Origin: Pedobacter ureilyticus
Lineage (GTDB): Bacteria; Bacteroidota; Bacteroidia; Sphingobacteriales; Sphingobacteriaceae
Assembly: GCF_005925345.1 (NCBI RefSeq)
Contig: NZ_SSHJ01000003.1
Span: forward strand, 62,001 to 126,000
DNA length: 64,000 nt
Reading direction: 5' to 3'
This document shows, in pieces, positions 8,964 through 18,003 of the stretch. The notes under the pieces are model-generated. The model was not told the origin of the DNA. It ran no database searches and saw only the letters and a program-made list of their open reading frames with translations. The translations under genes were made by a program, and so were the position numbers. The stretch's first letter is position 1; each line of letters opens with the position of its first letter.

Positions 8964-10145
8964 ATGGCTAATGTTAAAAAGAATAAGATTTTATTTCTTC
9001 CCGCATGGTATCCCAATAGAACAAACTTATCGGTAGGCTCATTTATTAGGAGCCATGCCGAAGCCATAAATTGTAGCGTAGCAGTAGATGTTTTACATGT
9101 TTGTGGCGATGAAAAGCTTGCGCAACTTTATCACTTCGAAAAATCTAATGTCAATGGAATTGATACCTATATTTTGTATTTCAAAAAGCCAGTTTCGAAA
9201 CACCCGATAGTTCAATTTTTCAAAGCTTGCTTATATGTATTCGGGCAATTTTATGGATATTACCAGTATCGAAAAATAAATCGAAGGCCAATATTTTTTC
9301 ATGTACATGTATTAACAAGGGCGGCGATATTACCATTTTCGCTGAAATTATTTGGAGTAAATATTGCGTATTTTATAACAGAGCACTGGTCTAGGTACTT
9401 GCCACAAGATAATTCATATCGTGGTTTTTTTAGAAAGATGATTACTAAACTGGTAGTGCGTCAATCTAAAGGTATCACATCAGTTTCAGAAAATTTGAAG
9501 TTTTACATGAAGCACCATGGCTTGAACCATCGAAATTTTAAGGTGATTTCTAATGTATCTCAAGATTTATTTTTTAAGGAAAAGATAGGACAGTATAGCA
9601 CTAAAAATCATTTTGTACATGTGTCTAATTTTGCTGCCAACTGCAAGAATGTAACAGGTATTCTTGAGGCATTTAAACTATTGCATAATGAAGGTCTTTC
9701 ATTTTCTTTAACCATGGTTGGCGATGGTGATGAGTTTGAACTTGCGAAAGAAAGGGCTATAGCATTAGGACTTAACGAAGTACTTTTTACAGGGTTTCTT
9801 TATGGAGAAATAGTGGTAGACCGTATTGTTGAGGCTGAAGCGCTAATTTTATTTAGCAATTATGAAACTCAGTCTGTTGTGGTGACGGAAAGTTTGAGTT
9901 TGGGCGTGCCTGTGGTTGCCACGAAAGTTGGTGGTGTGCCAGAGATGGTTGATGAAAGTAATGGGATTTTAGTAGCGCCCAACGACGTGCAAGCACTAGC
10001 AAAAGCAATTAAACAAATTATTACTGGAGAAGTAAAATTTGATAGCGAGTTGATTAGGAGCCAAGCGGCTGAAAAATTTAAATCGGACGTAATAGCTGAA
10101 AAATTTATCGAGTTTTACCAAGATGGCGGAATAGGTAAATTTTAG
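8964..10145 (+). CDS. Glycosyltransferase family 4 (GT-B fold)
   Basis: Cytoplasmic retaining sugar transferase of 393 residues. The N-terminal acceptor domain begins with the GT4-type LFLPAWYPNRTNLSVGSF. The C-terminal nucleotide-sugar domain shows GDGDEFELAKE, then TGFLYGE and an EX7E-like region (VVTESLSLGVPVVATKVGGVPE). It starts 85 bases from, and divergent to, the PorU2-like gene, and lies close to the AsnB-type and GNAT-like genes. It may add a sugar to an envelope polysaccharide or to a T9SS linking sugar. The fold and family are firm; donor and acceptor are unknown. Confidence 0.88.
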   Translation: MANVKKNKILFLPAWYPNRTNLSVGSFIRSHAEAINCSVAVDVLHVCGDEKLAQLYHFEKSNVNGIDTYILYFKKPVSKHPIVQFFKACLYVFGQFYGYYQYRKINRRPIFFHVHVLTRAAILPFSLKLFGVNIAYFITEHWSRYLPQDNSYRGFFRKMITKLVVRQSKGITSVSENLKFYMKHHGLNHRNFKVISNVSQDLFFKEKIGQYSTKNHFVHVSNFAANCKNVTGILEAFKLLHNEGLSFSLTMVGDGDEFELAKERAIALGLNEVLFTGFLYGEIVVDRIVEAEALILFSNYETQSVVVTESLSLGVPVVATKVGGVPEMVDESNGILVAPNDVQALAKAIKQIITGEVKFDSELIRSQAAEKFKSDVIAEKFIEFYQDGGIGKF

Positions 10146-10153
10146 CTCAACTG

Positions 10154-10220
10154 ATGGTCAAGCTGAGCTTGCCGAAGTCTTTTGCTTTAATGAAGACATT
10201 TCGACAAGCTCAATGTGACA
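10154..10220 (+). repeat. Palindromic repeat, GAGCTTGTCGAA type
   Basis: Two arms of about 28 nt form an imperfect inverted repeat: the left contains GAGCTTGCCGAAGTCTT and the right, read on the other strand, TGAGCTTGTCGAAATGTCTTC. The element fills the gap between the convergent glycosyltransferase and purL genes and probably serves as a bidirectional terminator. Repeats with a GAGCTTGTCGAA core are widespread in Bacteroidota. Confidence 0.75.
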
Positions 10221-10223
10221 ATT

Positions 10224-13200
10224 TTATTTTTGGTGCTTCTCCACCCATTTTCTAGCATTCACAAAGGCTTCCATCCAAGGCGAAACTTCGTCTTTTCTAC
10301 CTGCTGGATAATTTGCCCAGTGCCATTGGAACAATGAACGCTCTATGTGAGGCATCATTACCAAATGTCTACCAGTTTCGTCGCAAAGCATGGCGGTATT
10401 AAAGCCAGAGCCGTTAGGGTTTGCAGGATATTGCTCGTAACCATATTTAGCAACCACATCGTAGCTAGTTTCTTCGTAAGGGAACTGGAATTTACCTTCG
10501 CCATGTGATACCCAGACGCCTAGTGTACTGCCAGCTAGTGTAGAAAGCATTACCGATTTGTTTTCTTGGATAGTCAACGAAGTGAATATGCTTTCGTGTT
10601 TATGACTATCGTTATGCAACATTTTAGGTTTTGCTTCGTGGTTTTTGTTGATTAAGCCTAATTCTATAAATAGCTGACAACCATTACAAATACCTACCGA
10701 TAAAGTATCTTCTCTATTAAAGAAATTCTCTAACGCTACACGAGCTTTCTCGTTGTATAAGAATGCGCCAGCCCAGCCTTTTGCAGAGCCTAAAACATCA
10801 GAGTTAGAGAAACCGCCAACAGCACCAATAAACTGAATATCTTCTAAAGTCTCTCTGCCCGAAATCAAATCCGTCATGTGAACATCTTTCACATCGAAAC
10901 CTGCTAAGTACATCGCATTAGCTACTTCACGCTCAGAATTGCTTCCTTTTTCACGTAAAATTGCCGCTTTTGGACGAGGTTTGCTTGCATCAATTACTGG
11001 TTTTTTACCATCGAATTGAGCAGGGAAGTTGAATTTTAAAGGCTGATTTTTATAATTATCGAAACGTTCTTTCGCTTTTACTTCGCCACTTTGTTTGCGA
11101 TCCAATAAGTAAGAAGTTTTAAACCAAACGTCACGCAAGTGATTGATATCGAAATTATAGCTCGTTCCGTTGTTAGTTACATTTAAGGTAGCGGTACTGG
11201 TTGCCGAACCAATTTTGTGGAAAGCAACCGCTTTATCATTTAAGATGGCTTCGATACTTTCATCGGCTTGGAAAACCAAAGCGATATTTTCAGCGAATAA
11301 TACTTTTAAAGCATCAGCTTCACCTAAGCTAGACAAATCGATGTTTGCACCTAGGTTTTGGTCTGCAAAGCACAATTCTAGCAGGGTAGTAATTAAACCG
11401 CCACTACCTATATCGTGCCCAGCTTTAATTTTTCCGGACTTAATTAACTCTTGAATTGCGTTAAAAGCAGCGCTGAATTTTGCTGCATCTTTAACATCAG
11501 GCGTTTCATTTCCAATTTTATTTAAAACTTGAGCAAAAGAAGAGCCGCCTAGTTTATAATCATCATTACTTAGATTGATGTAGTAAATGTAGCCACCGTC
11601 TTTTTGCAAAACCGGTTCAACTACTTGCGTAATGTCGTTACAATTACCAGCAGCAGAAATAATTACCGTTCCTGGTGCAATTACATCGCCATCTTTGTAT
11701 TTCTGCTTCATCGAAAGTGAATCTTTCCCCGTAGGAATATTGATGCCCAATTCGATAGCAAAATCAGAACAAGCTTGAACTGCTTCATAAAGACGAGCAT
11801 CTTCGCCCTCATTTTTACAAGCCCACATCCAGTTGGCAGAAAGCGAAACGCTTTTTAAGCCGTCTTTAAGCGGTGCCCAAACAATATTTGATAATGATTC
11901 TGCAATGGCAATTCTGCTACCCGCGGCAGCATCAATTAATGCAGAAACTGGCGCATGGCCAACCGAAGTAGCAATACCTTCTTTTCCTTGAAAATCCAAA
12001 GCCATTACACCTACGTTGTTTAGTGGTAACTGCAAAGGTCCAGCGCATTGTTGTTTCGCTACTCTACCGCCAACACATCTATCCACTTTGTTTGTTAACC
12101 AATCTTTACAAGCTACGGCTTCTAGTTGAAGTACTTGCGCTAAATATTCGTTGATTTTATTCTGATCGTAAGCAATTATTCCATAATTACGGCTAACCGA
12201 TTTGTCCTCCATAATCATTTTTGGTGAGCTGCCGAACATGTCGCTCAATGCCAAATCCATTGGTTTAGCACCAGTAGTTGCAGATTCAAAAGTAAAGCGA
12301 TGATCGCCGGTTACTTTACCGACAGTATACATTGGCGAACGCTCACGGTCTGCAATTTTCTGTAAAGTAGCGGTATGTTCTTCGCTAATTACCAAACCCA
12401 TACGCTCTTGCGATTCATTACCGATAATCTCTTTTGCAGAAAGGGTAGGATCGCCAACTGGCAATTTATCTAAATCGATTTTACCACCGGTAGCTTCAAC
12501 TAGCTCAGAAAGACAGTTTAAGTGACCGCCGGCACCGTGATCGTGAATTGAAACGATGGTGTTGTTATCGCTCTCAACCATTGCACGAACTGCATTGGCA
12601 GCACGTTTTTGCATTTCCGGGTTAGAACGCTGTATCGCATTTAGCTCAATACCCGAACCATGCTCGCCGGTATCTGCCGAGGAAACAGCAGCGCCGCCCA
12701 TGCCGATACGGTAATTTTCACCGCCTAAAACCACAATGTTGTCGCCAGTTTTTGGCTCTTGTTTTTTAGCTTGTGCTAGCTTGCCGTAGCCAATACCGCC
12801 AGCCAACATAATTACTTTGTCGAAACCTAATTTACGGTCGTGTTCTTCGTGTTCGAAAGTTAATACAGAACCTGTAATTAGCGGCTGACCGAATTTATTT
12901 CCGAAATCAGAAGCACCATTAGACGCTTTGATGAGGATATCCATTGGAGTTTGGTACAGCCATTGGCGCTCTTCCATACCTTTTTCCCAAGCACGATTTT
13001 CTTCTAAACGAGAAAGGGCAGTCATGTAAACCGCTGTTCCAGCCAGAGGTAAAGAGCCTTGTCCGCCAGCCAAACGGTCTCTAATTTCACCACCCGAACC
13101 TGTAGCAGCGCCGTTAAAAGGCTCTACCGTAGTTGGGAAGTTATGTGTTTCGGCTTTGATAGAAATAACCGAATCAAAGTCTTTGGTTTCGTAAAAAGAA

Positions 13201-13889
13201 GGCTCGTCTGGTTTCGAAGGCGCAAATTGTTGCACTTTAGGCCCTTTTACAAAAGCCACGTTATCTTTATAAGCAGAAACGATATCGTTTGGATGGGTTT
13301 CCGATGTTTTTCTGATTAATTTGAATAAGGAAGTAGGTTGTTCTACGCCATCAATCACAAATTTACCATTAAAGATTTTATGGCGGCAGTGCTCTGAGTT
13401 GACTTGCGAGAAACCAAAAACTTCCGAGTCAGTTAACGGTCTACCCAATTTATCAGCTAATCCTTTAAGGTAATCCACTTCTTCGTCACTTAAAGATAAG
13501 CCTTCCTGCTTATTGTAAGCCGCAATATCGGTTACCTCTAATATAGATTCTGGTTGGATATTGATGGTAAATACATCCTGATTTAAGCCATTATACTTTT
13601 GAGAAAGCATTGGGTCAAATGCCGTAAACCCTTCGTCCACTTTTTTAAACTCCTCAATCCTGATGATGCCATCAAGAGTCATGTTTTGCGTAATTTCTAC
13701 TGCGTTGGTACTCCAAGGAGTAATCATTGCCGCACGTGGACCAACAAAAAAACCTGTTAAAGAACTTTCGGTGCTCAATTTAGCTCCGCCGAAAAGCCAT
13801 TCTAATTTTTCTGTATCAGTTGGGGATAAAGTTTTGCTTGTTTTTAAAACAAAAACCTCGTCAGATTGACCTAAAAAGAAATGAATCAT
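10224..13889 (-). CDS. purL: Phosphoribosylformylglycinamidine synthase
   Basis: Fourth step of purine synthesis: FGAR plus glutamine and ATP gives FGAM. This is the large single-chain form (1221 residues) with an N-terminal linker region, two AIRS-like ATP-binding halves (for example DHGAGGHLNCLSE and GHDIGSGGLITTLLE) and a C-terminal class I glutaminase with nucleophile GICNGCQLF and the His/Glu element MPHIERSLFQW. The open frame extends to a TTG at 13910, but ATG at 13889 (MIHFFLGQ) fits the family start. It is monocistronic here; purC is about 14 kb away, so the purine genes are scattered. Confidence 0.96.
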   Translation of the reverse strand: MIHFFLGQSDEVFVLKTSKTLSPTDTEKLEWLFGGAKLSTESSLTGFFVGPRAAMITPWSTNAVEITQNMTLDGIIRIEEFKKVDEGFTAFDPMLSQKYNGLNQDVFTINIQPESILEVTDIAAYNKQEGLSLSDEEVDYLKGLADKLGRPLTDSEVFGFSQVNSEHCRHKIFNGKFVIDGVEQPTSLFKLIRKTSETHPNDIVSAYKDNVAFVKGPKVQQFAPSKPDEPSFYETKDFDSVISIKAETHNFPTTVEPFNGAATGSGGEIRDRLAGGQGSLPLAGTAVYMTALSRLEENRAWEKGMEERQWLYQTPMDILIKASNGASDFGNKFGQPLITGSVLTFEHEEHDRKLGFDKVIMLAGGIGYGKLAQAKKQEPKTGDNIVVLGGENYRIGMGGAAVSSADTGEHGSGIELNAIQRSNPEMQKRAANAVRAMVESDNNTIVSIHDHGAGGHLNCLSELVEATGGKIDLDKLPVGDPTLSAKEIIGNESQERMGLVISEEHTATLQKIADRERSPMYTVGKVTGDHRFTFESATTGAKPMDLALSDMFGSSPKMIMEDKSVSRNYGIIAYDQNKINEYLAQVLQLEAVACKDWLTNKVDRCVGGRVAKQQCAGPLQLPLNNVGVMALDFQGKEGIATSVGHAPVSALIDAAAGSRIAIAESLSNIVWAPLKDGLKSVSLSANWMWACKNEGEDARLYEAVQACSDFAIELGINIPTGKDSLSMKQKYKDGDVIAPGTVIISAAGNCNDITQVVEPVLQKDGGYIYYINLSNDDYKLGGSSFAQVLNKIGNETPDVKDAAKFSAAFNAIQELIKSGKIKAGHDIGSGGLITTLLELCFADQNLGANIDLSSLGEADALKVLFAENIALVFQADESIEAILNDKAVAFHKIGSATSTATLNVTNNGTSYNFDINHLRDVWFKTSYLLDRKQSGEVKAKERFDNYKNQPLKFNFPAQFDGKKPVIDASKPRPKAAILREKGSNSEREVANAMYLAGFDVKDVHMTDLISGRETLEDIQFIGAVGGFSNSDVLGSAKGWAGAFLYNEKARVALENFFNREDTLSVGICNGCQLFIELGLINKNHEAKPKMLHNDSHKHESIFTSLTIQENKSVMLSTLAGSTLGVWVSHGEGKFQFPYEETSYDVVAKYGYEQYPANPNGSGFNTAMLCDETGRHLVMMPHIERSLFQWHWANYPAGRKDEVSPWMEAFVNARKWVEKHQK

Positions 13890-14006
13890 GCTTATTTTTT
13901 GAAGATGCAAATTTAGGTTTTTTAAATTTAATGATAGAATGATTGAGTGAATAAATAATTGAATTTTGAAGGATATAATTTTGAATGATTTGATTGGTGT
14001 TATATC

Positions 14007-14031
14007 TTCGGATATCCGACCTCGGACTTAA
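14007..14031 (+). repeat. Short degenerate word repeat, TCGGA type
   Basis: The words TCTTCGGA, ATCCGA and TCGGACTT lie side by side, 10 bases before the VOC gene. The same words (GTCCGA, CCGAAAG, TCCGAAGA) recur at 27345-27413. It is a low-complexity intergenic tract of unknown role. Confidence 0.45.
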
Positions 14032-14041
14032 AAACTCAAAA

Positions 14042-14425
14042 ATGTTCAACCGCATTCACCATATCGCTATTATCTGTTCTAATTATGAACGCTCAAAAGA
14101 TTTTTACGTCAATAAATTGGGTTTTACTGTTTTGGCAGAAGTTTACAGGCAAGAAAGAAAATCTTGGAAATTAGATTTGGCGGTAAATGGAATTTATCAA
14201 ATTGAGTTGTTCTCTTTTGAAAATCCGCCAGAAAGACCATCTAGACCAGAAGCACAAGGTTTGCGTCATTTAGCTTTTGAGGTAGATGATGTTGAAAAAG
14301 TGGCCGAGGTTTTAAATGAAAGAGGGGTTGTAACCGAACCGATTAGGGTTGACGAGTTTACAGGTAAACAATTCACTTTTTTTACAGATCCAGATGGATT
14401 GCCTTTGGAAATTTATGGACGTTAA
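14042..14425 (+). CDS. VOC superfamily (glyoxalase/dioxygenase fold) protein, GloA2/YaeR-like
   Basis: A small 127-residue metal-binding enzyme-fold protein. It starts MFNRIHHIAIICSNYERSKD, with the first metal ligand His and the typical FYVNKLGF helix, then a central GLRHLAFEVDDV (second His) and the end FFTDPDGLPLEIYGR (Glu ligand). This pattern is that of the YaeR/GloA2 subgroup, whose substrate is not settled. The open frame extends upstream to 13994, but the homologous start is ATG at 14042. The next gene, yfiC, follows after 87 bases. Confidence 0.85.
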   Translation: MFNRIHHIAIICSNYERSKDFYVNKLGFTVLAEVYRQERKSWKLDLAVNGIYQIELFSFENPPERPSRPEAQGLRHLAFEVDDVEKVAEVLNERGVVTEPIRVDEFTGKQFTFFTDPDGLPLEIYGR

Positions 14426-14450
14426 TAGGTTTGTTAAGTTGATGTTACAA

Positions 14451-14507
14451 AATCTTTGTGTTCTTTGCGTCTTTCCCGAATACTCGGGACAAGTTGTGGT
14501 TAAATCA
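14451..14507 (+). repeat. CTTTGTGTTCTTTGCG repeat interrupted by a CCCGA palindrome
   Basis: The leader of yfiC holds the word repeat CTTTGTGTTCTTTGCGTCTTT, a sequence type common between bacterial genes, then TCCCGA/TCGGGA (14474-14489) and the likely continuation GTGGTTAAATC. The palindrome looks inserted into the older repeat. This reading is inferred from memory of uninterrupted copies in other genomes. Confidence 0.4.
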
Positions 14508-14512
14508 ACATT

Positions 14513-15217
14513 ATGAAAAAGATCTTTCGTTTTAAGCAATTTGAGGTAGATCAAAGCAACTGCGCCATGAAAATCAATACCGATGGCGTATTGTTGGGAG
14601 CTATGGTGCAACATGAAAATGCAAAGCGGATCTTAGATGTCGGTACAGGAACGGGTGTAATAGCTTTGATGTTGGCACAGCGTTTTCCAGATGCCCAAGT
14701 TTGTGCGGTAGAAATTGATGAACAAGCATCAGCAACTGCCAGGCAAAATTTTAAGAATTCAATTTTTAGTGAGCGATTAACAAACAACAATATATCAATC
14801 GAACAATTCAATAATCCAGAAAAATTCGATCTTATTGTAACCAATCCTCCGTTTTTTGTGAATGATTATAAAAATGCGGAACCAAAAAAGGAAATGGCTA
14901 GACACGCCAGCAATACTTTTTTTGAAGATTTAATTAAAAAGGTAAATGTGTTGCTCGCTGATAATGGATGTTTTTGGTTTGTATTACCCATTAAACAAGC
15001 TGAATTTTTGGTAGCCAAAGGCGAAGATTATGGCTTATTTTTGCAGAAAGTAATTAAACTTCGCTCTGATGTTACTAAGCCAGAATTTAGACGAATTGTT
15101 TGCTTAGGAAGAAATAAATCAGCTTTGCTGGAAGAAGATTTTATAATTTACCAGAGTGAAAAGAAATATACCAAAGCTTATGAGATTTTGTTAAAGGATT
15201 TCTTTTTGGCGTATTAA
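14513..15217 (+). CDS. yfiC: tRNA1(Val) (adenine(37)-N6)-methyltransferase
   Basis: SAM-dependent methylase of 234 residues that modifies A37 of tRNA-Val. It opens with the family signature FRFKQFEVDQ...CAMKINTDGVLLGAM, has SAM motif I as DVGTGTGVIALMLAQ, and the N6-adenine catalytic motif NPPFF near residue 115. Length and order match TrmN6/YfiC. It is followed by 384 bases without a gene. Confidence 0.92.
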   Translation: MKKIFRFKQFEVDQSNCAMKINTDGVLLGAMVQHENAKRILDVGTGTGVIALMLAQRFPDAQVCAVEIDEQASATARQNFKNSIFSERLTNNNISIEQFNNPEKFDLIVTNPPFFVNDYKNAEPKKEMARHASNTFFEDLIKKVNVLLADNGCFWFVLPIKQAEFLVAKGEDYGLFLQKVIKLRSDVTKPEFRRIVCLGRNKSALLEEDFIIYQSEKKYTKAYEILLKDFFLAY

Positions 15218-15257
15218 AGACGGAGAATGTTTTACGTTTCGAAGATCGTTACCATAT

Positions 15258-15331
15258 GCGTCATCCTCGCGTAGGCGAGGATCTTAATGCTTTAGAAAAC
15301 TATAGCTTTAACACTCCCTTATACGCGGGAA
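15258..15331 (+). repeat. Palindromic repeat, CCTCGCGTAGGCGAGG type
   Basis: The left arm CGTCATCCTCGCG carries an internal perfect hairpin (ATCCTCGC/GCGAGGAT, 15263-15282). The right arm ACGCGGGAATGATG is its imperfect reverse complement. The element lies in the 15218-15601 gap after yfiC. Confidence 0.65.
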
Positions 15332-15399
15332 TGATGATAGGAGTAAGCAAGCTGCAGATTTGCCTTTGGAGGGGAAAGATTTTTAAATTTTGTATACTG

Positions 15400-15540
15400 T
15401 CTTTTGTGAAATAAACGGGATTGCAGCGGCATCCTCTTCATTTGTCGTCCTGAGCTTGTCGAAGGATAAATGAAGAGATATAGCGTAAAGCCCGACTGAA
15501 TTAAAATAGTAGTAGTAGAGCAGCTTTTCGAAAAAATAAA
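15400..15540 (+). repeat. Composite intergenic element, copy 1, with nested REP half-unit
   Basis: GGGATTGCAGCGGCATCC (15417-15434) and ATAGCGTAAAGCCCG (15480-15494) bracket the half-unit GTCGTCCTGAGCTTGTCGAAGG, itself enclosed by TCTTCATTT/AAATGAAGA (15435-15443, 15468-15476). The element ends GCTTTTCGAAAAAAT (15523-15537). The second copy at 22089-22356 shares the GATTGCAGCG-like core, AGCGTAAA and the same GCTTTTCGAAAAAA end, so these are two members of one dispersed family. No coding capacity is seen. Confidence 0.55.
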
Positions 15541-15544
15541 CATT

Positions 15545-15552
15545 TAGCTTTG
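15545..15552 (+). promoter_or_regulatory. Possible -7 box for the yfcE-like gene
   Basis: TAGCTTTG fits the Bacteroidota -7 consensus TAnnTTTG exactly and lies 50 bases before the ATG of the downstream gene. No clear TTG -33 element is seen at the right distance, so support is moderate. Confidence 0.35.
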
Positions 15553-15557
15553 CGAGG

Positions 15558-15595
15558 TTAAGGTCTCAAGTCTCACATCTCAATACTCATATCTG
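15558..15595 (+). repeat. Degenerate word repeat, AGTCTCACATCTCA type, copy 1
   Basis: Tandem near-words GTCTCA, AGTCTCA, CATCTCA, ATACTCA and TATCT lie directly before the start codon at 15602. Almost the same text recurs before purC at 27497-27531. Both copies lie in the presumed 5' leader of the next gene. Confidence 0.6.
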
Positions 15596-15601
15596 AAACA
15601 A

Positions 15602-16093
15602 ATGAAAAAAATAGGTTTAATATCTGATACGCATGGTTATTTAGATGATGCGGTGTATAAATACTTTGATGATAGGGACGAAATTTGGCATGCTGGAGAT
15701 TTTGGGCCGGGCGTGGCAGAGCCTTTAGCTGCTTTTAAGCCACTTCGAGGGGTTTATGGTAATATAGACGACGCCGCAATTAGAGCTGTATACCCAGAAC
15801 ATAATCGTTTTAGCTGCGAAGAGGTGGATGTTTGGATGACGCATATAGGTGGATATCCGGATAAATATACGCCACAAGTTAAGAAGGAAATTTACACTAA
15901 GCCTCCGCAACTTTTTATTTCTGGACATTCGCACATTTTAAAAGTAATGTTCGATAAAAAAATACAATGCTTGCATATAAACCCCGGTGCTGCGGGAAAA
16001 CATGGCTGGCATCAAAAAAGAACTTTGATTCGTTTTTGCATTTCCGAAGAAAAAATACATACCTTAGAGGCCATAGAATTAGGAGATAGATAA
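15602..16093 (+). CDS. YfcE-family metallophosphoesterase
   Basis: Small (163 residues) calcineurin-fold phosphodiesterase. The full metal-site set is visible: [25 protein letters not shown] and SGHSHI. YfcE/MJ0936-type enzymes act on simple phosphodiesters in vitro; the cellular substrate is unknown. The gene is 22 bases upstream of fbp and probably shares its transcript. It is unrelated by sequence to the exported phosphoesterase at 60373. Confidence 0.88.
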   Translation: MKKIGLISDTHGYLDDAVYKYFDDRDEIWHAGDFGPGVAEPLAAFKPLRGVYGNIDDAAIRAVYPEHNRFSCEEVDVWMTHIGGYPDKYTPQVKKEIYTKPPQLFISGHSHILKVMFDKKIQCLHINPGAAGKHGWHQKRTLIRFCISEEKIHTLEAIELGDR

Positions 16094-16115
16094 CGTAAAA
16101 AGTACACTAAGTAAA

Positions 16116-17168
16116 ATGATGTCGGGTATAAAAACATTAGGCCAGTTTATTATTGAAAAGCAAGCGGACTTTCCGTATGCAAAAGGAGAGCTTTCTCGCT
16201 TGTTGAGGGATATTGGTATTGCCGCAAAAATTGTAAATCGCGAAGTAAATAAAGCTGGTTTAGTAGATATTTTGGGCGATGCCGATACGGTTAATATACA
16301 GGGCGAGGATCAGAAAAAACTAGATGTTTATGCTAACGACCAATTTATTTCGGCTTTAACTAGCGGTGGCGAGTGCTGTATTGTGGCTTCGGAAGAAGAA
16401 GATGATTTTGTTCGTATTGATTCGCCTGTGTCTAAAAATGCCCGTTATATCGTTTGTATAGATCCTCTAGATGGTTCTTCGAATATTGATATCAACGTAA
16501 CCGTTGGAACCATTTTTTCTATTTACAGGAGAAAATCTACCGAAGGCCCGGCTACTTTAGATGATGTTTTGCAAAAAGGAACGGAACAAGTAGCTGCTGG
16601 TTATGTAATTTACGGTTCATCTACCATGATGGTGTATACTACTGGTAAAGGGGTTAACGGCTTTACCTTAGATCCGTCGATAGGTGAGTTTTGTCTTTCG
16701 CATCCAGATATGAAAATACCTGATGATGGTGTGATTTATTCTATCAATGAGGGTAACTATGTGCACTTTCCGGAAGGAGTGAAAAAATATATTAAGTATG
16801 CCCAAACCGAGGATGCAGCTACTAATAGGCCTTATACTTCAAGGTATATCGGTGCTATGGCAGCAGATATCCATCGCAGCTTAATTAAAGGTGGAATTTA
16901 TATGTATCCAACTACAGCCGCTTCGCCAAAAGGTAAATTGCGTCTATTGTATGAGTGTAACCCAATGGCTTTTATTATAGAGCAAGCAGGAGGCATTGCT
17001 TCTGATGGCTTAAATAGGATTTTGGATATAGAACCAACAGAATTGCACCAACGTGTAGCTATTTTTGTAGGTTCACCTAAAATGGTAAAAAAAGCAGAGG
17101 AGTTTATGGCAGAGTTTTCGCCTGTCGAAAAATTGACGGTTAATACTATTGATGCCAAATCTGCCTAA
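16116..17168 (+). CDS. fbp: Class I fructose-1,6-bisphosphatase
   Basis: Gluconeogenic enzyme that removes the 1-phosphate of fructose 1,6-bisphosphate. It has 350 residues with the metal and substrate motif [11 protein letters not shown] at about 115-125, [13 protein letters not shown], and the C-terminal [20 protein letters not shown]. Two ATGs stand in tandem (16116 and 16119); either may be used. It lies close behind the yfcE-like gene and ends at a strong terminator. It fits with the glycerol genes in this window, since growth on glycerol needs gluconeogenesis. Confidence 0.96.
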   Translation: MMSGIKTLGQFIIEKQADFPYAKGELSRLLRDIGIAAKIVNREVNKAGLVDILGDADTVNIQGEDQKKLDVYANDQFISALTSGGECCIVASEEEDDFVRIDSPVSKNARYIVCIDPLDGSSNIDINVTVGTIFSIYRRKSTEGPATLDDVLQKGTEQVAAGYVIYGSSTMMVYTTGKGVNGFTLDPSIGEFCLSHPDMKIPDDGVIYSINEGNYVHFPEGVKKYIKYAQTEDAATNRPYTSRYIGAMAADIHRSLIKGGIYMYPTTAASPKGKLRLLYECNPMAFIIEQAGGIASDGLNRILDIEPTELHQRVAIFVGSPKMVKKAEEFMAEFSPVEKLTVNTIDAKSA

Positions 17169-17201
17169 AGATTTTTTCGGTTAAATAATTTTGATTTTTA
17201 G

Positions 17202-17230
17202 AAAAGCGAATGGAAACGTTCGCTTTTTTT
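17202..17230 (+). terminator. Terminator after fbp
   Basis: AAAAGCGAA pairs with TTCGCTTTT around an 8-base loop and is followed by more T. Confidence 0.8.
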
Positions 17231-17312
17231 GTTGCGTAATTTTATTGTTGATTTAGCTTTTTTGACATTTTTACAATTAACTTAGTAGCAAAGTATATTA
17301 AAATTAAAGATC

Positions 17313-17831
17313 ATGAAATCAACATTTAAAGTAATGGCAAGTACGCTACTTGCTCTTTTTGTATCGGTAGGCGCCATGGCACAAGATGCTAAGCCTAAGG
17401 CAAGTCCGGCAGCAACAGCTACAGGTAAGATTGGCGGGGCAAATATCACTATCAACTACAGCAGTCCAGCGGTAAAAGGCCGTAAAATTTGGGGCGGCTT
17501 AGAAGCTTACGATAAGGTTTGGCGTGCAGGCGCAAATGATGCTACCACTTTTGAAACCGACAAGGATATTAAGGTAGAAGGCCAGGCTTTGCCAGCAGGA
17601 AAATACAGTTTTTTCTTAATTCCTAGAGAGAGCGGCACTTGGACGGCTATTTTTAACAAAGAACCGAAGCAATGGGGCGCTTACAAATACGATCAAGCTA
17701 AAGATGCTTTAAGAGTGGATGTAAAAGTGAAACCTTTAAAAGAAACGCAAGAAAGATTGGTTTATAACGTAACTAAAAAAGGTTTTGCATTAGATTGGGA
17801 TAAGGTTTCTGTGCCGGTTAGCGTGAAGTAA
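17313..17831 (+). CDS. Secreted DUF2911 protein
   Basis: A 172-residue exported protein. Residues 1-23 form a signal peptide ending AMAQ. The rest is one DUF2911 domain: [45 protein letters not shown] and [15 protein letters not shown]. The family is common in Bacteroidota and has no known function. It has its own leader after the fbp terminator and converges with rnhA. Confidence 0.9.
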   Translation: MKSTFKVMASTLLALFVSVGAMAQDAKPKASPAATATGKIGGANITINYSSPAVKGRKIWGGLEAYDKVWRAGANDATTFETDKDIKVEGQALPAGKYSFFLIPRESGTWTAIFNKEPKQWGAYKYDQAKDALRVDVKVKPLKETQERLVYNVTKKGFALDWDKVSVPVSVK

Positions 17832-17841
17832 AATATTAAGG

Positions 17842-17938
17842 CCGTCATTTCGACAGCAGCGAAGCGAGTGGAGAAATCTTTAGAGGGACATTTCTGATAA
17901 ATGATCTAAAGATTTCTCGACTACGCTCGAAACGACCA
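17842..17938 (+). repeat. Palindromic repeat, GTCATTTCGAC type
   Basis: Left arm CGTCATTTCGAC...GTGGAGAAATCTTTAGA and right arm TCTAAAGATTTCTCGAC...CGCTCGAAACGAC are imperfect reverse complements over about 40 nt with a short loop. It lies between convergent genes (DUF2911 and rnhA) and is kin to the eight-unit array at 37.7-39.1 kb. Confidence 0.8.
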
Positions 17939-17960
17939 TTTTTAGTATAGTTAAAAGCAT

Positions 17961-17981
17961 AAGTTGCCGATAAACAAATGC
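17961..17981 (+). repeat. Direct repeat flanking rnhA, copy 1
   Basis: AAGTTGCCGATA plus AACAAATGC. The same text with one extra base occurs at 18551-18572, on the other side of rnhA. Confidence 0.5.
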
Positions 17982-18003
17982 AAATTTCCCTAACTCAGGT
18001 TAA

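Noticed and set aside
8879-9067. Upstream extension of the PorU2-like gene overlapping the glycosyltransferase
   Set aside because: The extension has no signal peptide, overlaps a well-supported divergent gene, and a clean signal peptide begins at 8878.
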